Source: an uncultured Collinsella sp.
GTDB lineage: Bacteria > Actinomycetota > Coriobacteriia > Coriobacteriales > Coriobacteriaceae
Direction of reading: 5' to 3'
DNA: 17,295 nt
Assembly: GCA_902470345.1 (NCBI GenBank)
Contig: CABRGB010000039.1
Span: forward strand, 1-17,295
Shown: positions 6,022 through 13,988 of the stretch, piece after piece
How the letters are laid out: each line of letters starts with the position of its first letter
Position numbering within the stretch: position 1 is the first letter of the stretch
Program-made: the position numbers and the translations under genes
Notes under the pieces: generated by a model
Told to the model about the DNA's origin: nothing
The model's database searches: none
What the model saw: only the letters and a program-made list of their open reading frames with translations

Positions 6022-6966
6022 ATGCTCAAGACTCCTCTCTGCGAGCTGCTCGGCATCGAAAAGCCCGTGTTCCAGGGCGGCATGGCCTGGATTGCCGACG
6101 CCTCGTTAGCATCTGCCGTGTCCGAGGCAGGCGGCTTAGGCATTATCGCGGCCATGAATGCCGACGCAAACTGGCTGCGCGATCAGATTCACGAGCTGCG
6201 CGCCAAGACGGATAAGCCCTTTGGCGTCAACGTTATGCTCATGAGCCCGTTTGTCGACGAGGTCGCACAAGTGGTGATTGATGAGCAGGTGCCCGTTGTG
6301 GTGACCGGTGCCGGCAATCCCACCAAGTACATGAAGGCCTGGAGCGATGCAGGCATCAAGGTTATTCCCGTTGTGGCTTCGGTGGCGCTGGCGCGTCTCG
6401 TGGCGCGTCGCGGAGCCACCGCCGTGGTTGCCGAAGGCACCGAATCGGGTGGACATATTGGCGAGACGTCGACGATGGCGCTCGTTCCGCAGGTTGTCGA
6501 CGCGGTCGATATCCCCGTTGTGGCAGCCGGCGGTATCGCGGATGGCCGCGGGGTGGCGGCCGCCTTTATGCTTGGCGCCGCTGGCGTCCAAGTGGGCACG
6601 CGTTTTCTCGTTGCCGATGAGTGTACCGTCTCCGAGCAATACAAAGAGCTGGTGCTCAAGGCGGGAGACACCTCGACGCGCGCGACTGGCCGTTCGACGG
6701 GACATCCGGTTCGCGCCCTCAAGAGCCCCTTTACCAACGCCTACGCCAAGAGCGAGGCGGCGGGCGCAAGCCCCGAGGAGCTCGGGGCCATGGGCACGGG
6801 CGCGCTTCGTAAAGCCGCAAAGGACGGTAATTACGAAGAGGGTTCGTATTTGTGCGGACAGATTGCCGGCATGGTCAACGAACGCCAGAGCGCACGCGAA
6901 ATCGTCGACGATCTGGTCGATGGCGCCGAGCATGTCCTGAAGGGTGCGTCCGCATGGGTAGCGTAG
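6022..6966 (+). CDS. fabK: Enoyl-ACP reductase II, FMN-dependent
   Basis: FabK reduces trans-2-enoyl-ACP with NAD(P)H through FMN, the last step of each elongation cycle. The 314-residue TIM-barrel protein begins with PVFQGGMAWIAD and AGGLGIIAA. It has GVNVMLM, the ESGGHIGE motif with His145 (matching His144 of pneumococcal FabK as I recall), PVVAAGGIADG and GAAGVQVGTRFL for phosphate binding. It is related to nitronate monooxygenases, but its place between acpP and fabD decides for FabK. The start lies 2 nt after the acpP stop with GGAG at 6010-6013, so translation is probably coupled. No FabI homologue is present in the window. FabK is known to be insensitive to triclosan. Confidence 0.95.
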   Translation: MLKTPLCELLGIEKPVFQGGMAWIADASLASAVSEAGGLGIIAAMNADANWLRDQIHELRAKTDKPFGVNVMLMSPFVDEVAQVVIDEQVPVVVTGAGNPTKYMKAWSDAGIKVIPVVASVALARLVARRGATAVVAEGTESGGHIGETSTMALVPQVVDAVDIPVVAAGGIADGRGVAAAFMLGAAGVQVGTRFLVADECTVSEQYKELVLKAGDTSTRATGRSTGHPVRALKSPFTNAYAKSEAAGASPEELGAMGTGALRKAAKDGNYEEGSYLCGQIAGMVNERQSAREIVDDLVDGAEHVLKGASAWVA

Positions 6967-7880
6967 CGTTTCTGTTTGCCGGTCAGGGTGCCCAGCATCC
7001 CGCGATGGGCGTCGACCTCATCGAGGCATCACCGGCGGCTGCCGAGGTGTTTGCGATCGCCGACGAGGTGCGTCCGGGAACCAGTGAGCAGTGCCGGAGC
7101 GCCTCCAAGGAGGAGCTCTCGCAGACCGAGAACACACAGCCTTGCGTGTTCGTGCACGACTTGGCTGTCGCCGTCGCCCTGCGTGAGCGCGGCGTGGTGC
7201 CTGCCGCCTGTGCGGGATTCTCGCTGGGCGAGGTCGCCGCGCTCACCTTTGCGGGGGCATTCGATACGCGAGCGGGCTTTGAGCTCGTGTGCGAGCGCGC
7301 GGCATTGATGGCCATGGCGGCTGAGCGCCACTCCGGCGGCATGCGCGCCGTCATCAAACTCGATGCGGCGCAGGTCGAGGGCTTGGCAAAACAGGCCGGC
7401 GAGGACTGTTGGCCGGTCAACTACAACAGCCCCCAGCAGACGGTTGTGGCCGGAGCGACCGATGCGTTGCAGACCCTCGACGTCCTGGTAAAAGAGGCTG
7501 GTGGCCGGGCCATGAAGGTCGCGGTGTCGGGTGCATTCCATAGCCCCTATATGGCCGAGGCGACCTGTGGCCTTGCTGCATATATCGATGCCGGTCACGC
7601 GCCGTCCCCGTTGCTCATTCCTGTTATGGCAAATATGACGGCGGCGCCCTATCCGGCCGACCCGCAGGCGGCATCGGAGGTGCTGACCAACCAGGTGAGT
7701 CATGCCGTGCGCTGGGTCGACACGCTGCATGCTCTGCAGGATCAAGGCATCGACACGTTTATTGAGGTCGGCCCCGGCAAAACGCTGTCGGGCCTGGTCA
7801 AGCGTACGCTGAGCGACGTTCGCGTGTATTCGTGCGAAACGGCCGAGCAGGTCGCAGCTATTGCCGACGAGCTCGCATAG
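6954..7880 (+). CDS. fabD: Malonyl-CoA:ACP transacylase
   Basis: FabD moves malonyl from CoA to ACP, supplying the two-carbon extender. The 308-residue product begins VAFLFAGQGAQHPAMG, has the nucleophile Ser90 in GFSLGE, the partner His196 in GAFHSPYM and the C-terminal EVGPGKTLSGL. The usual motif is GHSLGE; Phe replaces His before the Ser, a non-catalytic position that is Leu in pneumococcal FabD as I remember it. The chosen ATG overlaps the end of fabK by 13 bp, implying coupled translation; the upstream in-frame extension is Arg-rich and unlike the family. Confidence 0.95.
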   Translation: MGSVAFLFAGQGAQHPAMGVDLIEASPAAAEVFAIADEVRPGTSEQCRSASKEELSQTENTQPCVFVHDLAVAVALRERGVVPAACAGFSLGEVAALTFAGAFDTRAGFELVCERAALMAMAAERHSGGMRAVIKLDAAQVEGLAKQAGEDCWPVNYNSPQQTVVAGATDALQTLDVLVKEAGGRAMKVAVSGAFHSPYMAEATCGLAAYIDAGHAPSPLLIPVMANMTAAPYPADPQAASEVLTNQVSHAVRWVDTLHALQDQGIDTFIEVGPGKTLSGLVKRTLSDVRVYSCETAEQVAAIADELA

Positions 7881-7910
7881 TCCACAGGGCTGTAACCCGA
7901 AAGGAATGAC

Positions 7911-8684
7911 ATGGGCAACTTGAACAACGGCGCGCTCGAGCGCAACGACTCACGTTGCGTGGCGCTTGTCACGGGCGGCTCGCGCGGCATCGGTCGCGCT
8001 TGTGCCGTGGGCCTGGCGGAGGACGGCTTTGATATCGCCGTCGTCTATGCCGGTAGCGCAGATGCGGCGCGCGAGACGTGCGAAGCCTGTGAGGCGGCTG
8101 GCGCCACGGCGCGCGCATATCAATGTGACGTGGCCGATCCCGCTGCCGTCAACGCGTGCGTGGAAGCGGTCCTCAACGACTTTGGCTCCATTTGGGCGCT
8201 CGTCAACAACGCTGGCATCACCCGCGATGGCCTGCTCATGCGCATGGGCGATGACGCCTTCGATCGCGTGCTCGATGTCAATCTTAAAGGAACGTTTAAC
8301 ACGACGCGCGCGCTCACCAAGACCTTTATGCGCCAGCGCGGCGGTTGCGTCATCAACATGAGCTCGGTTGTGGGCCTGATGGGCAATGCCGGGCAGGCCA
8401 ACTACGCCGCCTCCAAGGCGGGCGTCATCGGCCTGACCAAGGCGGTGGCGCGCGAGCTTGCGCCACGCGGCGTACGAGTGAACGCGGTTGCCCCCGGGTT
8501 TGTCGAGACCGATATGACGGCAAAGCTATCGGATAAGGTGCGCGCGGCGTGCGAGGAGCAGATTCCCCTGAGGCGCATGGCGCGCCCCGAGGAAGTGGCC
8601 GGCGTGGTGCGCTTTTTGGCGAGTGATGCCGCCGCTTACATTACGGGCGAAGTCATACGCGTCGACGGCGGAATGGCGATGTAG
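7911..8684 (+). CDS. fabG: 3-oxoacyl-ACP reductase
   Basis: FabG reduces 3-oxoacyl-ACP with NADPH in the elongation cycle. It is a classical short-chain dehydrogenase: the cofactor loop TGGSRGIG (21-28), NNAG (99-102), catalytic Ser152 in MSSVVG, and Tyr165 and Lys169 in NYAASKAG. The C-terminus ends in the usual ITGEVIRVDGGMAM. At 257 residues it has about ten more N-terminal residues than E. coli FabG. The ATG is supported by AAAGGA just upstream (7900-7905), and no better internal start is seen. It lies 30 nt after fabD. Confidence 0.96.
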   Translation: MGNLNNGALERNDSRCVALVTGGSRGIGRACAVGLAEDGFDIAVVYAGSADAARETCEACEAAGATARAYQCDVADPAAVNACVEAVLNDFGSIWALVNNAGITRDGLLMRMGDDAFDRVLDVNLKGTFNTTRALTKTFMRQRGGCVINMSSVVGLMGNAGQANYAASKAGVIGLTKAVARELAPRGVRVNAVAPGFVETDMTAKLSDKVRAACEEQIPLRRMARPEEVAGVVRFLASDAAAYITGEVIRVDGGMAM

Positions 8685-8723
8685 AAACCAGGGCCGAACA
8701 ACGGCTTGAATGAGGAGACCATG

Positions 8724-9971
8724 ATGGAACAGAGAGTTGCAATCACCGGTATCGGTGCCGTATCGCCGCTCGGTAACACGGCGCTTGCTACCTGGGCGGC
8801 CATGTGCGCCGGCACGTGCGGCATCGGCCCGATCACGCACTTCGATACCGATGCGTTTGCCGTTAAGGTGGCGGCCGAGGTCAAGGGTTTTGACGGCAAC
8901 GAGTACTTTGGTAAGCGTGACGCCAAGCACCTGGACCCCTGCGTTCAGTTTGCCCTGGCAGCGTCGGACGAGGCCATGCACGATGCGGGCTTTGATGTCG
9001 AGGGCGCCATCGATCGCGAGCGCCTGGGCGTCTACGTGGGTTCGGGCGTGGGCGGCATGCAGACACTCGTCGACAACGTCCACACGATTGCCGACCGTGG
9101 GCCCCGCCGCGCATCGCCCTATATGATCGCGATGATGATTCCCAATATGGCGTCGGGCAATATCGCGATCCGCCACAAGGCAAAAGGCCCGACCCTGCCC
9201 GTGGTGACTGCGTGCGCGACTTCGGCCCATGCCGTGGGCGAGGCGTTCCGCGCCATCAAGCACGGCTATGCCGATGCAATCCTGGCTGGCGGCGCCGAGG
9301 CCGCAATCATTCCCGATGCCGTTGCGGGCTTTACGTCCTGCCGTGCACTCACCACTAATCCTGACCCGTCGACGGCATGCCGTCCGTTCGATGCGAATCG
9401 CGACGGCTTTGTGATGGGCGAGGGCGCCTGCGTGCTGGTACTCGAGAGCATGGAACACGCGCTGGCTCGCGGGGCGCACATTTATGCCGAGGTCGTGGGC
9501 TACGGCAACACCGATGATGCCTATCACATCACGAGCCCCGATCCCGAGGCTGCCGGCATTGCCCGCGCGATATCGCTGGCGGTTGCCGAGGGCGACGTCA
9601 AGCCTTCCGAGGGCCTCTACATCAACGCTCACGGCACCTCGACCAAGCTCAACGATTCGTCCGAGACGGCGGGCATTAAGCGTGCGCTCGGCGAGGACGC
9701 GGCACGAGCCGCGCACGTCTCGTCGACCAAGTCGATGACCGGCCATATGATCGGTGCCACGGGTGCCATCGAGGTCATGGCCTGTGCCATGGCGCTCGAG
9801 CAGGGCGTGGTGCCGCCGACCATTAACTACCACACACCCGATCCCGCCTGCGATCTTGACTACACGCCCAATCGCGCGGTTCGCGCCGACCTTACCTGGG
9901 CGCTTTCGACCAACCTGGGCTTTGGCGGGCACAATGCCGCCATCGCGCTGCGTAGATATGCAAGGAGCTAG
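8724..9971 (+). CDS. fabF: 3-oxoacyl-ACP synthase II (KAS II)
   Basis: FabF condenses acyl-ACP with malonyl-ACP in each elongation round. The 415-residue protein has the full Cys-His-His set: Cys164 in TACATSAHAVGEA, His303 in NAHGTSTKLND and His341 in KSMTGHMIGATGAIE. The C-terminal GFGGHN loop is also present. Of several nearby starts (TTG 8706, ATG 8721, ATG 8724), the ATG at 8724 is best placed, 6 nt after GAGGAG (8712-8717), and gives the conserved opening RVAITGIGAVSPLG. It follows fabG by 39 nt. It is the only elongation condensing enzyme in the window. Confidence 0.96.
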   Translation: MEQRVAITGIGAVSPLGNTALATWAAMCAGTCGIGPITHFDTDAFAVKVAAEVKGFDGNEYFGKRDAKHLDPCVQFALAASDEAMHDAGFDVEGAIDRERLGVYVGSGVGGMQTLVDNVHTIADRGPRRASPYMIAMMIPNMASGNIAIRHKAKGPTLPVVTACATSAHAVGEAFRAIKHGYADAILAGGAEAAIIPDAVAGFTSCRALTTNPDPSTACRPFDANRDGFVMGEGACVLVLESMEHALARGAHIYAEVVGYGNTDDAYHITSPDPEAAGIARAISLAVAEGDVKPSEGLYINAHGTSTKLNDSSETAGIKRALGEDAARAAHVSSTKSMTGHMIGATGAIEVMACAMALEQGVVPPTINYHTPDPACDLDYTPNRAVRADLTWALSTNLGFGGHNAAIALRRYARS

Positions 9972-9974
9972 AGC

Positions 9975-10451
9975 ATGGATTCCAAAAGACTTGCCGAGAT
10001 AGCCGATGTTATGGAGGACCGCGGCCTCACGCGCGTGCGCGTTGAGGAGCCCGATGGCACCGCGGTCGAGCTCGAGCGCGCGAGCGCCGCACAGCCGGTT
10101 GCCGTGCCCATGCCTATGCCGGGTGCCGTGACTGCTCCGGCGGTGGCTCCTGTCGCCATGCCTGCTGCCGCACCGGAGCCCGCCGCGCAGGCGCCTGTCG
10201 CCGCACCGGAGCCCAAGGGCACCGAGGTGACCGCTCCCATGGTCGGCGTTTTCTATGCTGCCCCGGCGCCGGGCGACGAGCCGTTTGTGCACGTAGGCTC
10301 CAAGGTCAAGGCCGGTGAGACCCTCTGCATCATCGAGGCCATGAAGGTTCTCAACGAGGTGACGGCCGAGGCAGACGGCGAGGTGCTCGAGATCTGCGTG
10401 GCCGACGGCGACCTCGTGGAGTTTGGCAGCTGCCTCATGAGGATCGGATAG
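9975..10451 (+). CDS. accB: Biotin carboxyl carrier protein of acetyl-CoA carboxylase
   Basis: AccB carries biotin between the carboxylase (AccC) and carboxyltransferase (AccDA). The 158-residue protein has a short N-terminal domain (1-35), an Ala/Pro-rich flexible linker (about 36-82, with Met-Pro and Ala-Pro repeats) and a biotinyl domain (83-158). The biotin Lys is Lys124 in EAMKVLNEV, where EAMKLMNEI is more common. The start lies 3 nt after the fabF stop, and its AAGGAG (9962-9967) sits in the end of fabF, so translation is coupled. The divergent birA supplies the ligase that modifies Lys124. Confidence 0.96.
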   Translation: MDSKRLAEIADVMEDRGLTRVRVEEPDGTAVELERASAAQPVAVPMPMPGAVTAPAVAPVAMPAAAPEPAAQAPVAAPEPKGTEVTAPMVGVFYAAPAPGDEPFVHVGSKVKAGETLCIIEAMKVLNEVTAEADGEVLEICVADGDLVEFGSCLMRIG

Positions 10452-10460
10452 GTGATATCC

Positions 10461-10883
10461 ATGAACAAAGAAGAGCTCAAGAAGCTGTTGCCGCATCGTG
10501 AGCCGATGCTTTTGCTCGACGAAGCCGAGCTAGTGGGCGACGAGGCCCACGGCAAGATCACGATTACGGGCGACGAGTACTTTTTGCAGGGGCATTTTCC
10601 GGGAAACCCGGTCGTCCCCGGCGTGATCCAGTGCGAGATGCTCGCCCAGAACTGCTGCGTGCTGCTGATGGGCGATGAGGAGGCGCGCGGCGCGACGCCG
10701 TTCTACACGAGTCTGGACAAGGTGCGCTTTAAGCGTCCGGTGCGCCCGGGCGACACGGTGGATCTGGTGTGCTCCATCACGCGTGCGCGCGGGCCGTTCC
10801 GCTTTGCGACGGGTACTGCGAGCGTCAACGGTGAGGTTTGCTGCCGCGCCGATATGTCTTTTGCACTCATGCACGAAAGTTAA
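10461..10883 (+). CDS. fabZ: 3-hydroxyacyl-ACP dehydratase
   Basis: FabZ removes water from 3-hydroxyacyl-ACP to give trans-2-enoyl-ACP. The 140-residue hot-dog-fold protein has LLPHREPMLLLDE near the start, then the active-site stretch GHFPGNPVVPGV with His45, and the partner Glu59 in QCEMLAQ. A GTG at 10452, directly after the accB stop, is also in frame; the ATG at 10461 fits the family start (NKEELKKLLPHR) and has AGGTGA upstream. No second dehydratase or isomerase (FabA, FabN or FabM) is found nearby. Confidence 0.94.
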   Translation: MNKEELKKLLPHREPMLLLDEAELVGDEAHGKITITGDEYFLQGHFPGNPVVPGVIQCEMLAQNCCVLLMGDEEARGATPFYTSLDKVRFKRPVRPGDTVDLVCSITRARGPFRFATGTASVNGEVCCRADMSFALMHES

Positions 10884-10893
10884 GGAAGGCTTC

Positions 10894-12237
10894 ATGTTCG
10901 ACAAAGTGCTCATCGCCAACCGCGGCGAAGTCGCGGTCCGTGTTATCCGCGCGTGCCGCGATATGGGCATCAAGACCGTCGCCGTCTACTCCACGGCCGA
11001 TGCGGACGCGCTGCACGTGCAGCTTGCCGACGAGGCATATTGCATCGGCGGCCCGCGTCTTGCCGAGAGCTACCTCAACGACGATGCTGTGCTCACCTGT
11101 GCCGTGAAGTCGGGGGCTAAGGCAATTCATCCCGGCTATGGCTTCTTTTCCGAGAAGGCGAGCTTCGTGCGCGACTGCGACAAGTATGGCCTGGCGTTCG
11201 TCGGTCCTTCGGCCGAGGTGATCGACAGCATGGGCGACAAGGACGCCGCACGTCGAACGGCTGCCGCGGCGGGCGTGCCCATCGTGCCGGGTTGCGATTT
11301 GCTCAAAAGTCCCGAGGAGGCAACGGTCGAGGCCGAGCGCATTGGCTGTCCCGTGCTCATCAAGGCGCGTGCAGGTGGCGGCGGTCGCGGCATTCGCAAG
11401 GTCGAGCGCGTGGAAGATGCGGCAAAGGCGTTCATCGAGGCGCGTGCCGAGGGCGAGGCCGTTTTTGGCGACGGCGAGTGCTACATGGAGAAGTTTGTCG
11501 CGCCGGCGCACCACGTTGAGGTGCAGATTATGGCCGATAAGCAGGGCCATGTGTTTTCGCTCGGCGAGCGCGAGTGCTCGGTGCAACGTCGCAACCAAAA
11601 GCTGATCGAGGAGAGCCCCGCGCCGTGCCTCGACGGACACGACGATATTCGTGCCCGTATGCACAAGGCGGCGCGTGACCTGGCTCGTGCCGTTGGCTAC
11701 GAAGGAGCCGGTACCATCGAGTTCCTGTATTCGGACGATGGCAATTTCTACTTTATGGAAATGAACACGCGCTTGCAGGTGGAGCATCCGGTTACGGAGT
11801 TTGTGACCGATACCGACCTGGTCAAGTGGCAGTTGCGCGTGGCAGCCGGCCAGCCTTTGCCCTTTGAGCAGGAGGACATGCCGGTTCGCAACCACGCCAT
11901 GGAGTGCCGCATCAATGCCGAAACGCCGGACTTTCTGCCGTCATGCGGAACGGTCACTGCGTTGCGTGTGCCGGGTGGTCCGCGCGTGCGCTGGGATTCC
12001 GCCATGTTTACCGGGGCCGCCGTTCCGCCGTACTACGACTCCATGCTCGGCAAGCTCATCGTGTGCGCGCCCACGCGTGACGGTGCCATTCGCAAGATGC
12101 GCTCGGCCTTGGGCGAGCTCGTGATTGAGGGCGTGAGCGAAAACAGCGAGCTTCAGCTCGACGTGCTGGCAAACGACGAGTTCTTGTCGGGCATGTATCA
12201 CACCGATCTGATGGGGCATCTCTATGCTGATGAATAG
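10894..12237 (+). CDS. accC: Biotin carboxylase subunit of acetyl-CoA carboxylase
   Basis: AccC uses ATP and bicarbonate to carboxylate the biotin on AccB. The 447-residue length matches the family. It begins FDKVLIANRGEVAVRVIRA, has Lys157 and the glycine-rich ATP loop GGGGRG (161-166), the QRRNQKLIEESP stretch, and the metal/bicarbonate site EMNTRLQVEHP starting at Glu289. The ATG follows AGGAAGG (10883-10889) by 4 nt; the open frame upstream lies inside fabZ and is not family-like. Its 3' end overlaps accDA by 14 bp. Confidence 0.96.
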   Translation: MFDKVLIANRGEVAVRVIRACRDMGIKTVAVYSTADADALHVQLADEAYCIGGPRLAESYLNDDAVLTCAVKSGAKAIHPGYGFFSEKASFVRDCDKYGLAFVGPSAEVIDSMGDKDAARRTAAAAGVPIVPGCDLLKSPEEATVEAERIGCPVLIKARAGGGGRGIRKVERVEDAAKAFIEARAEGEAVFGDGECYMEKFVAPAHHVEVQIMADKQGHVFSLGERECSVQRRNQKLIEESPAPCLDGHDDIRARMHKAARDLARAVGYEGAGTIEFLYSDDGNFYFMEMNTRLQVEHPVTEFVTDTDLVKWQLRVAAGQPLPFEQEDMPVRNHAMECRINAETPDFLPSCGTVTALRVPGGPRVRWDSAMFTGAAVPPYYDSMLGKLIVCAPTRDGAIRKMRSALGELVIEGVSENSELQLDVLANDEFLSGMYHTDLMGHLYADE

Positions 12238-13948
12238 AAAAGCGAAGACGGTCAACGTCCTCGAGGGGCCGATGACCGAGTCGTGCGCCGAGTTTCCCGC
12301 GCGCCACGTGTTTATCAAGTGCCCGGAGTGCCGCCGCGTGATCGATGAGGCACGCCTGCACGACAACCTCGAGGTCTGCCCTCGTTGCGGCAAACACTTT
12401 CGCGTGAGCGGTCGCACGCGCATGCGCATGACGGTCGACGAGGGCACGTTTGAGGAATGGGATGCCAATCTGGCGTCGGAGGACTTCCTCTCGTTTCCCG
12501 GCTATGCCGATAAGCTCAAGAGCGTGAGCGAGCGTTCGGGCGAGCGCGATGCCGTTGTGTGCGGCAGGGGCAAAATCTGCGGTTGCGATACCGCGCTCTT
12601 CTTTATGGACGCTAACTTTATGATGGGCTCGATGGGCTCCGTGGTGGGCGAGAAGATCTGTCGCGCATTTGAGCGTGCGACCGAGCTGGGATTGCCAGTT
12701 GTCGGCTTTACCGTTTCGGGCGGTGCGCGCATGCAAGAGGGCGTGACCTCGCTTATGCAGATGGCCAAGATTTCTGCGGCGGTTAGGTGCCACAGCGAGG
12801 CGGGCGGCCTGTATATCACGGTGCTCACCGACCCCACGACCGGAGGTGTAACCGCGAGCTTTGCCATGGAGGGCGACATTATCCTGGCCGAGCCCGATGC
12901 CCTGACGGCATTTGCCGGCCCGCGCGTGATCGAGCAGAACATGCACAAGCGTCTGCCCAAGGGATTCCAGCGCTCCGAGTTTTTGCTGGAGCACGGCTTT
13001 TGCGATGCCGTTGTTCCGCGTGGCGAGATTGCGCTCACGGTAGGCGAGCTGTTGGCGCTGCACGAAGGGCATGCGCCCGGCCTGGGGGCACCGCATGAGA
13101 TTGTGCATGCGGGTCGCCGCGGCAAAAAGCTGGGACACTTGTTTAAGCGCTCGCCGGCACCAAAAACCGCGCTCGAGATTGTCAAGCAGACCCGCTCGGC
13201 AGATCGCGCCACGGCGGGTGAGATGATCTCGCTGGGCCTGGATGGATTTGTGGAGCTGCACGGCGACCGTTACTTTGGCGACGACGCCGCTGTGGCGGCT
13301 GGCATTGGCTGGAAAGACGGACGCCCCGTAACGGTCATCGCCATCGAGCGCGGCACCACGACCAAAGAGCGTATGCGCCGCAACTTTGGCATGGCACATC
13401 CCGAGGGCTACCGTAAAGCGCGTCGCCTTATGCGCCAAGCCGAAAAGTTTGGTCGGCCGGTTCTGTGCCTGGTCGATACTTCGGGCGCGTTTTGCGGCAT
13501 CGATGCCGAGGAACGCGGTCAGGGCGAGGCCATCGCCCAGAATCTCATGGAGATGAGCGGCCTTAAGACGCCGATTGTCTCGGTGGTGACAGGCGAGGGC
13601 GGCTCTGGTGGCGCGCTGGCGCTGTCCGTGGCCGACCGCATCCTGATGCTCTCGAGCTCGGCCTATTCGGTCGTGAGCCCCGAGGCCTGTGCGTCGATTC
13701 TATGGAAGGATACCGAGCGCGCGAATGAGGCCGCCGAGGCGCTTAAGCTCACGGCCCCCGATCTGTTGGCGCTCGGCATCATCGACGGCATTGTTGATGA
13801 TAGGGGCCTGTCGCATGAGGAGATTGCCGGTGCCGTCATGTCCTCGGCATTTGATGCCTTCGATATGCTTGGGCGGCTCGACGACGCGACCCTCACAAAC
13901 CTCCGCTACGAAAAGTACCGCGCAATCGGTCAGTATCGCACGATGTGA
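12224..13948 (+). CDS. accDA: Fused acetyl-CoA carboxylase carboxyltransferase, beta + alpha (AccD-AccA)
   Basis: This protein transfers carboxyl from carboxybiotin to acetyl-CoA, giving malonyl-CoA. One uninterrupted frame of 574 residues holds both subunits. The beta part (about 1-290) has the zinc ribbon Cys33-x2-Cys36 and Cys52-x2-Cys55, FMDANFMMGSMGS and SGGARMQEG. The alpha part (about 320-574) has ELHGDRYFGDDAA, RRNFGMAHPEGYRKA, AEERGQGEAIA and GEGGSGGALAL (from Gly457). The joining segment is short and the N-terminal helical part of free AccA is missing. The usual DTPGAYPG loop reads DTSGAFCG (418-425). The start is uncertain: ATG 12224 (GGGG 7 nt upstream, overlapping accC), ATG 12230 or ATG 12272 are possible; all keep the zinc ribbon. 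It is probably the last fab/acc gene. Confidence 0.95.
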   Translation: MLMNRKAKTVNVLEGPMTESCAEFPARHVFIKCPECRRVIDEARLHDNLEVCPRCGKHFRVSGRTRMRMTVDEGTFEEWDANLASEDFLSFPGYADKLKSVSERSGERDAVVCGRGKICGCDTALFFMDANFMMGSMGSVVGEKICRAFERATELGLPVVGFTVSGGARMQEGVTSLMQMAKISAAVRCHSEAGGLYITVLTDPTTGGVTASFAMEGDIILAEPDALTAFAGPRVIEQNMHKRLPKGFQRSEFLLEHGFCDAVVPRGEIALTVGELLALHEGHAPGLGAPHEIVHAGRRGKKLGHLFKRSPAPKTALEIVKQTRSADRATAGEMISLGLDGFVELHGDRYFGDDAAVAAGIGWKDGRPVTVIAIERGTTTKERMRRNFGMAHPEGYRKARRLMRQAEKFGRPVLCLVDTSGAFCGIDAEERGQGEAIAQNLMEMSGLKTPIVSVVTGEGGSGGALALSVADRILMLSSSAYSVVSPEACASILWKDTERANEAAEALKLTAPDLLALGIIDGIVDDRGLSHEEIAGAVMSSAFDAFDMLGRLDDATLTNLRYEKYRAIGQYRTM

Positions 13949-13973
13949 CAAAGGGACTTCCCGCATGTCACAT
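13943..13973 (+). promoter_or_regulatory. Hairpin spanning the accDA stop codon
   Basis: ATGTGACA (13943-13950) pairs perfectly with TGTCACAT (13966-13973), and inside it GGG (13953-13955) can pair with CCC (13960-13962). The accDA stop TGA lies in the left arm and the ribosome-binding site of the next gene begins just after the right arm. There is no T tract, so it is not a standard terminator. It may be a dyad bound by protein, an mRNA-stabilising 3' end, or a control of read-through into the EIIC gene. Confidence 0.4.
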
Positions 13974-13988
13974 TGAGAAAGGCGTTCC

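Noticed and set aside
8526..10496. A 656-codon minus-strand open frame opposite fabG, fabF and accB
   Set aside because: It is rich in His, Arg and Gly with no recognisable domain, and the + strand genes here have intact catalytic residues. High GC makes such antisense frames common.
12056..13438. A 460-codon minus-strand open frame opposite accC and accDA
   Set aside because: No recognisable motif and no plausible ribosome-binding context; it lies entirely across two well-supported + strand genes.
13943..13973. CRP-type binding site in the TGTGA...TCACA dyad
   Set aside because: The half-sites are far more than the 6 bp apart required for CRP-like sites, and the dyad overlaps a stop codon rather than a promoter.
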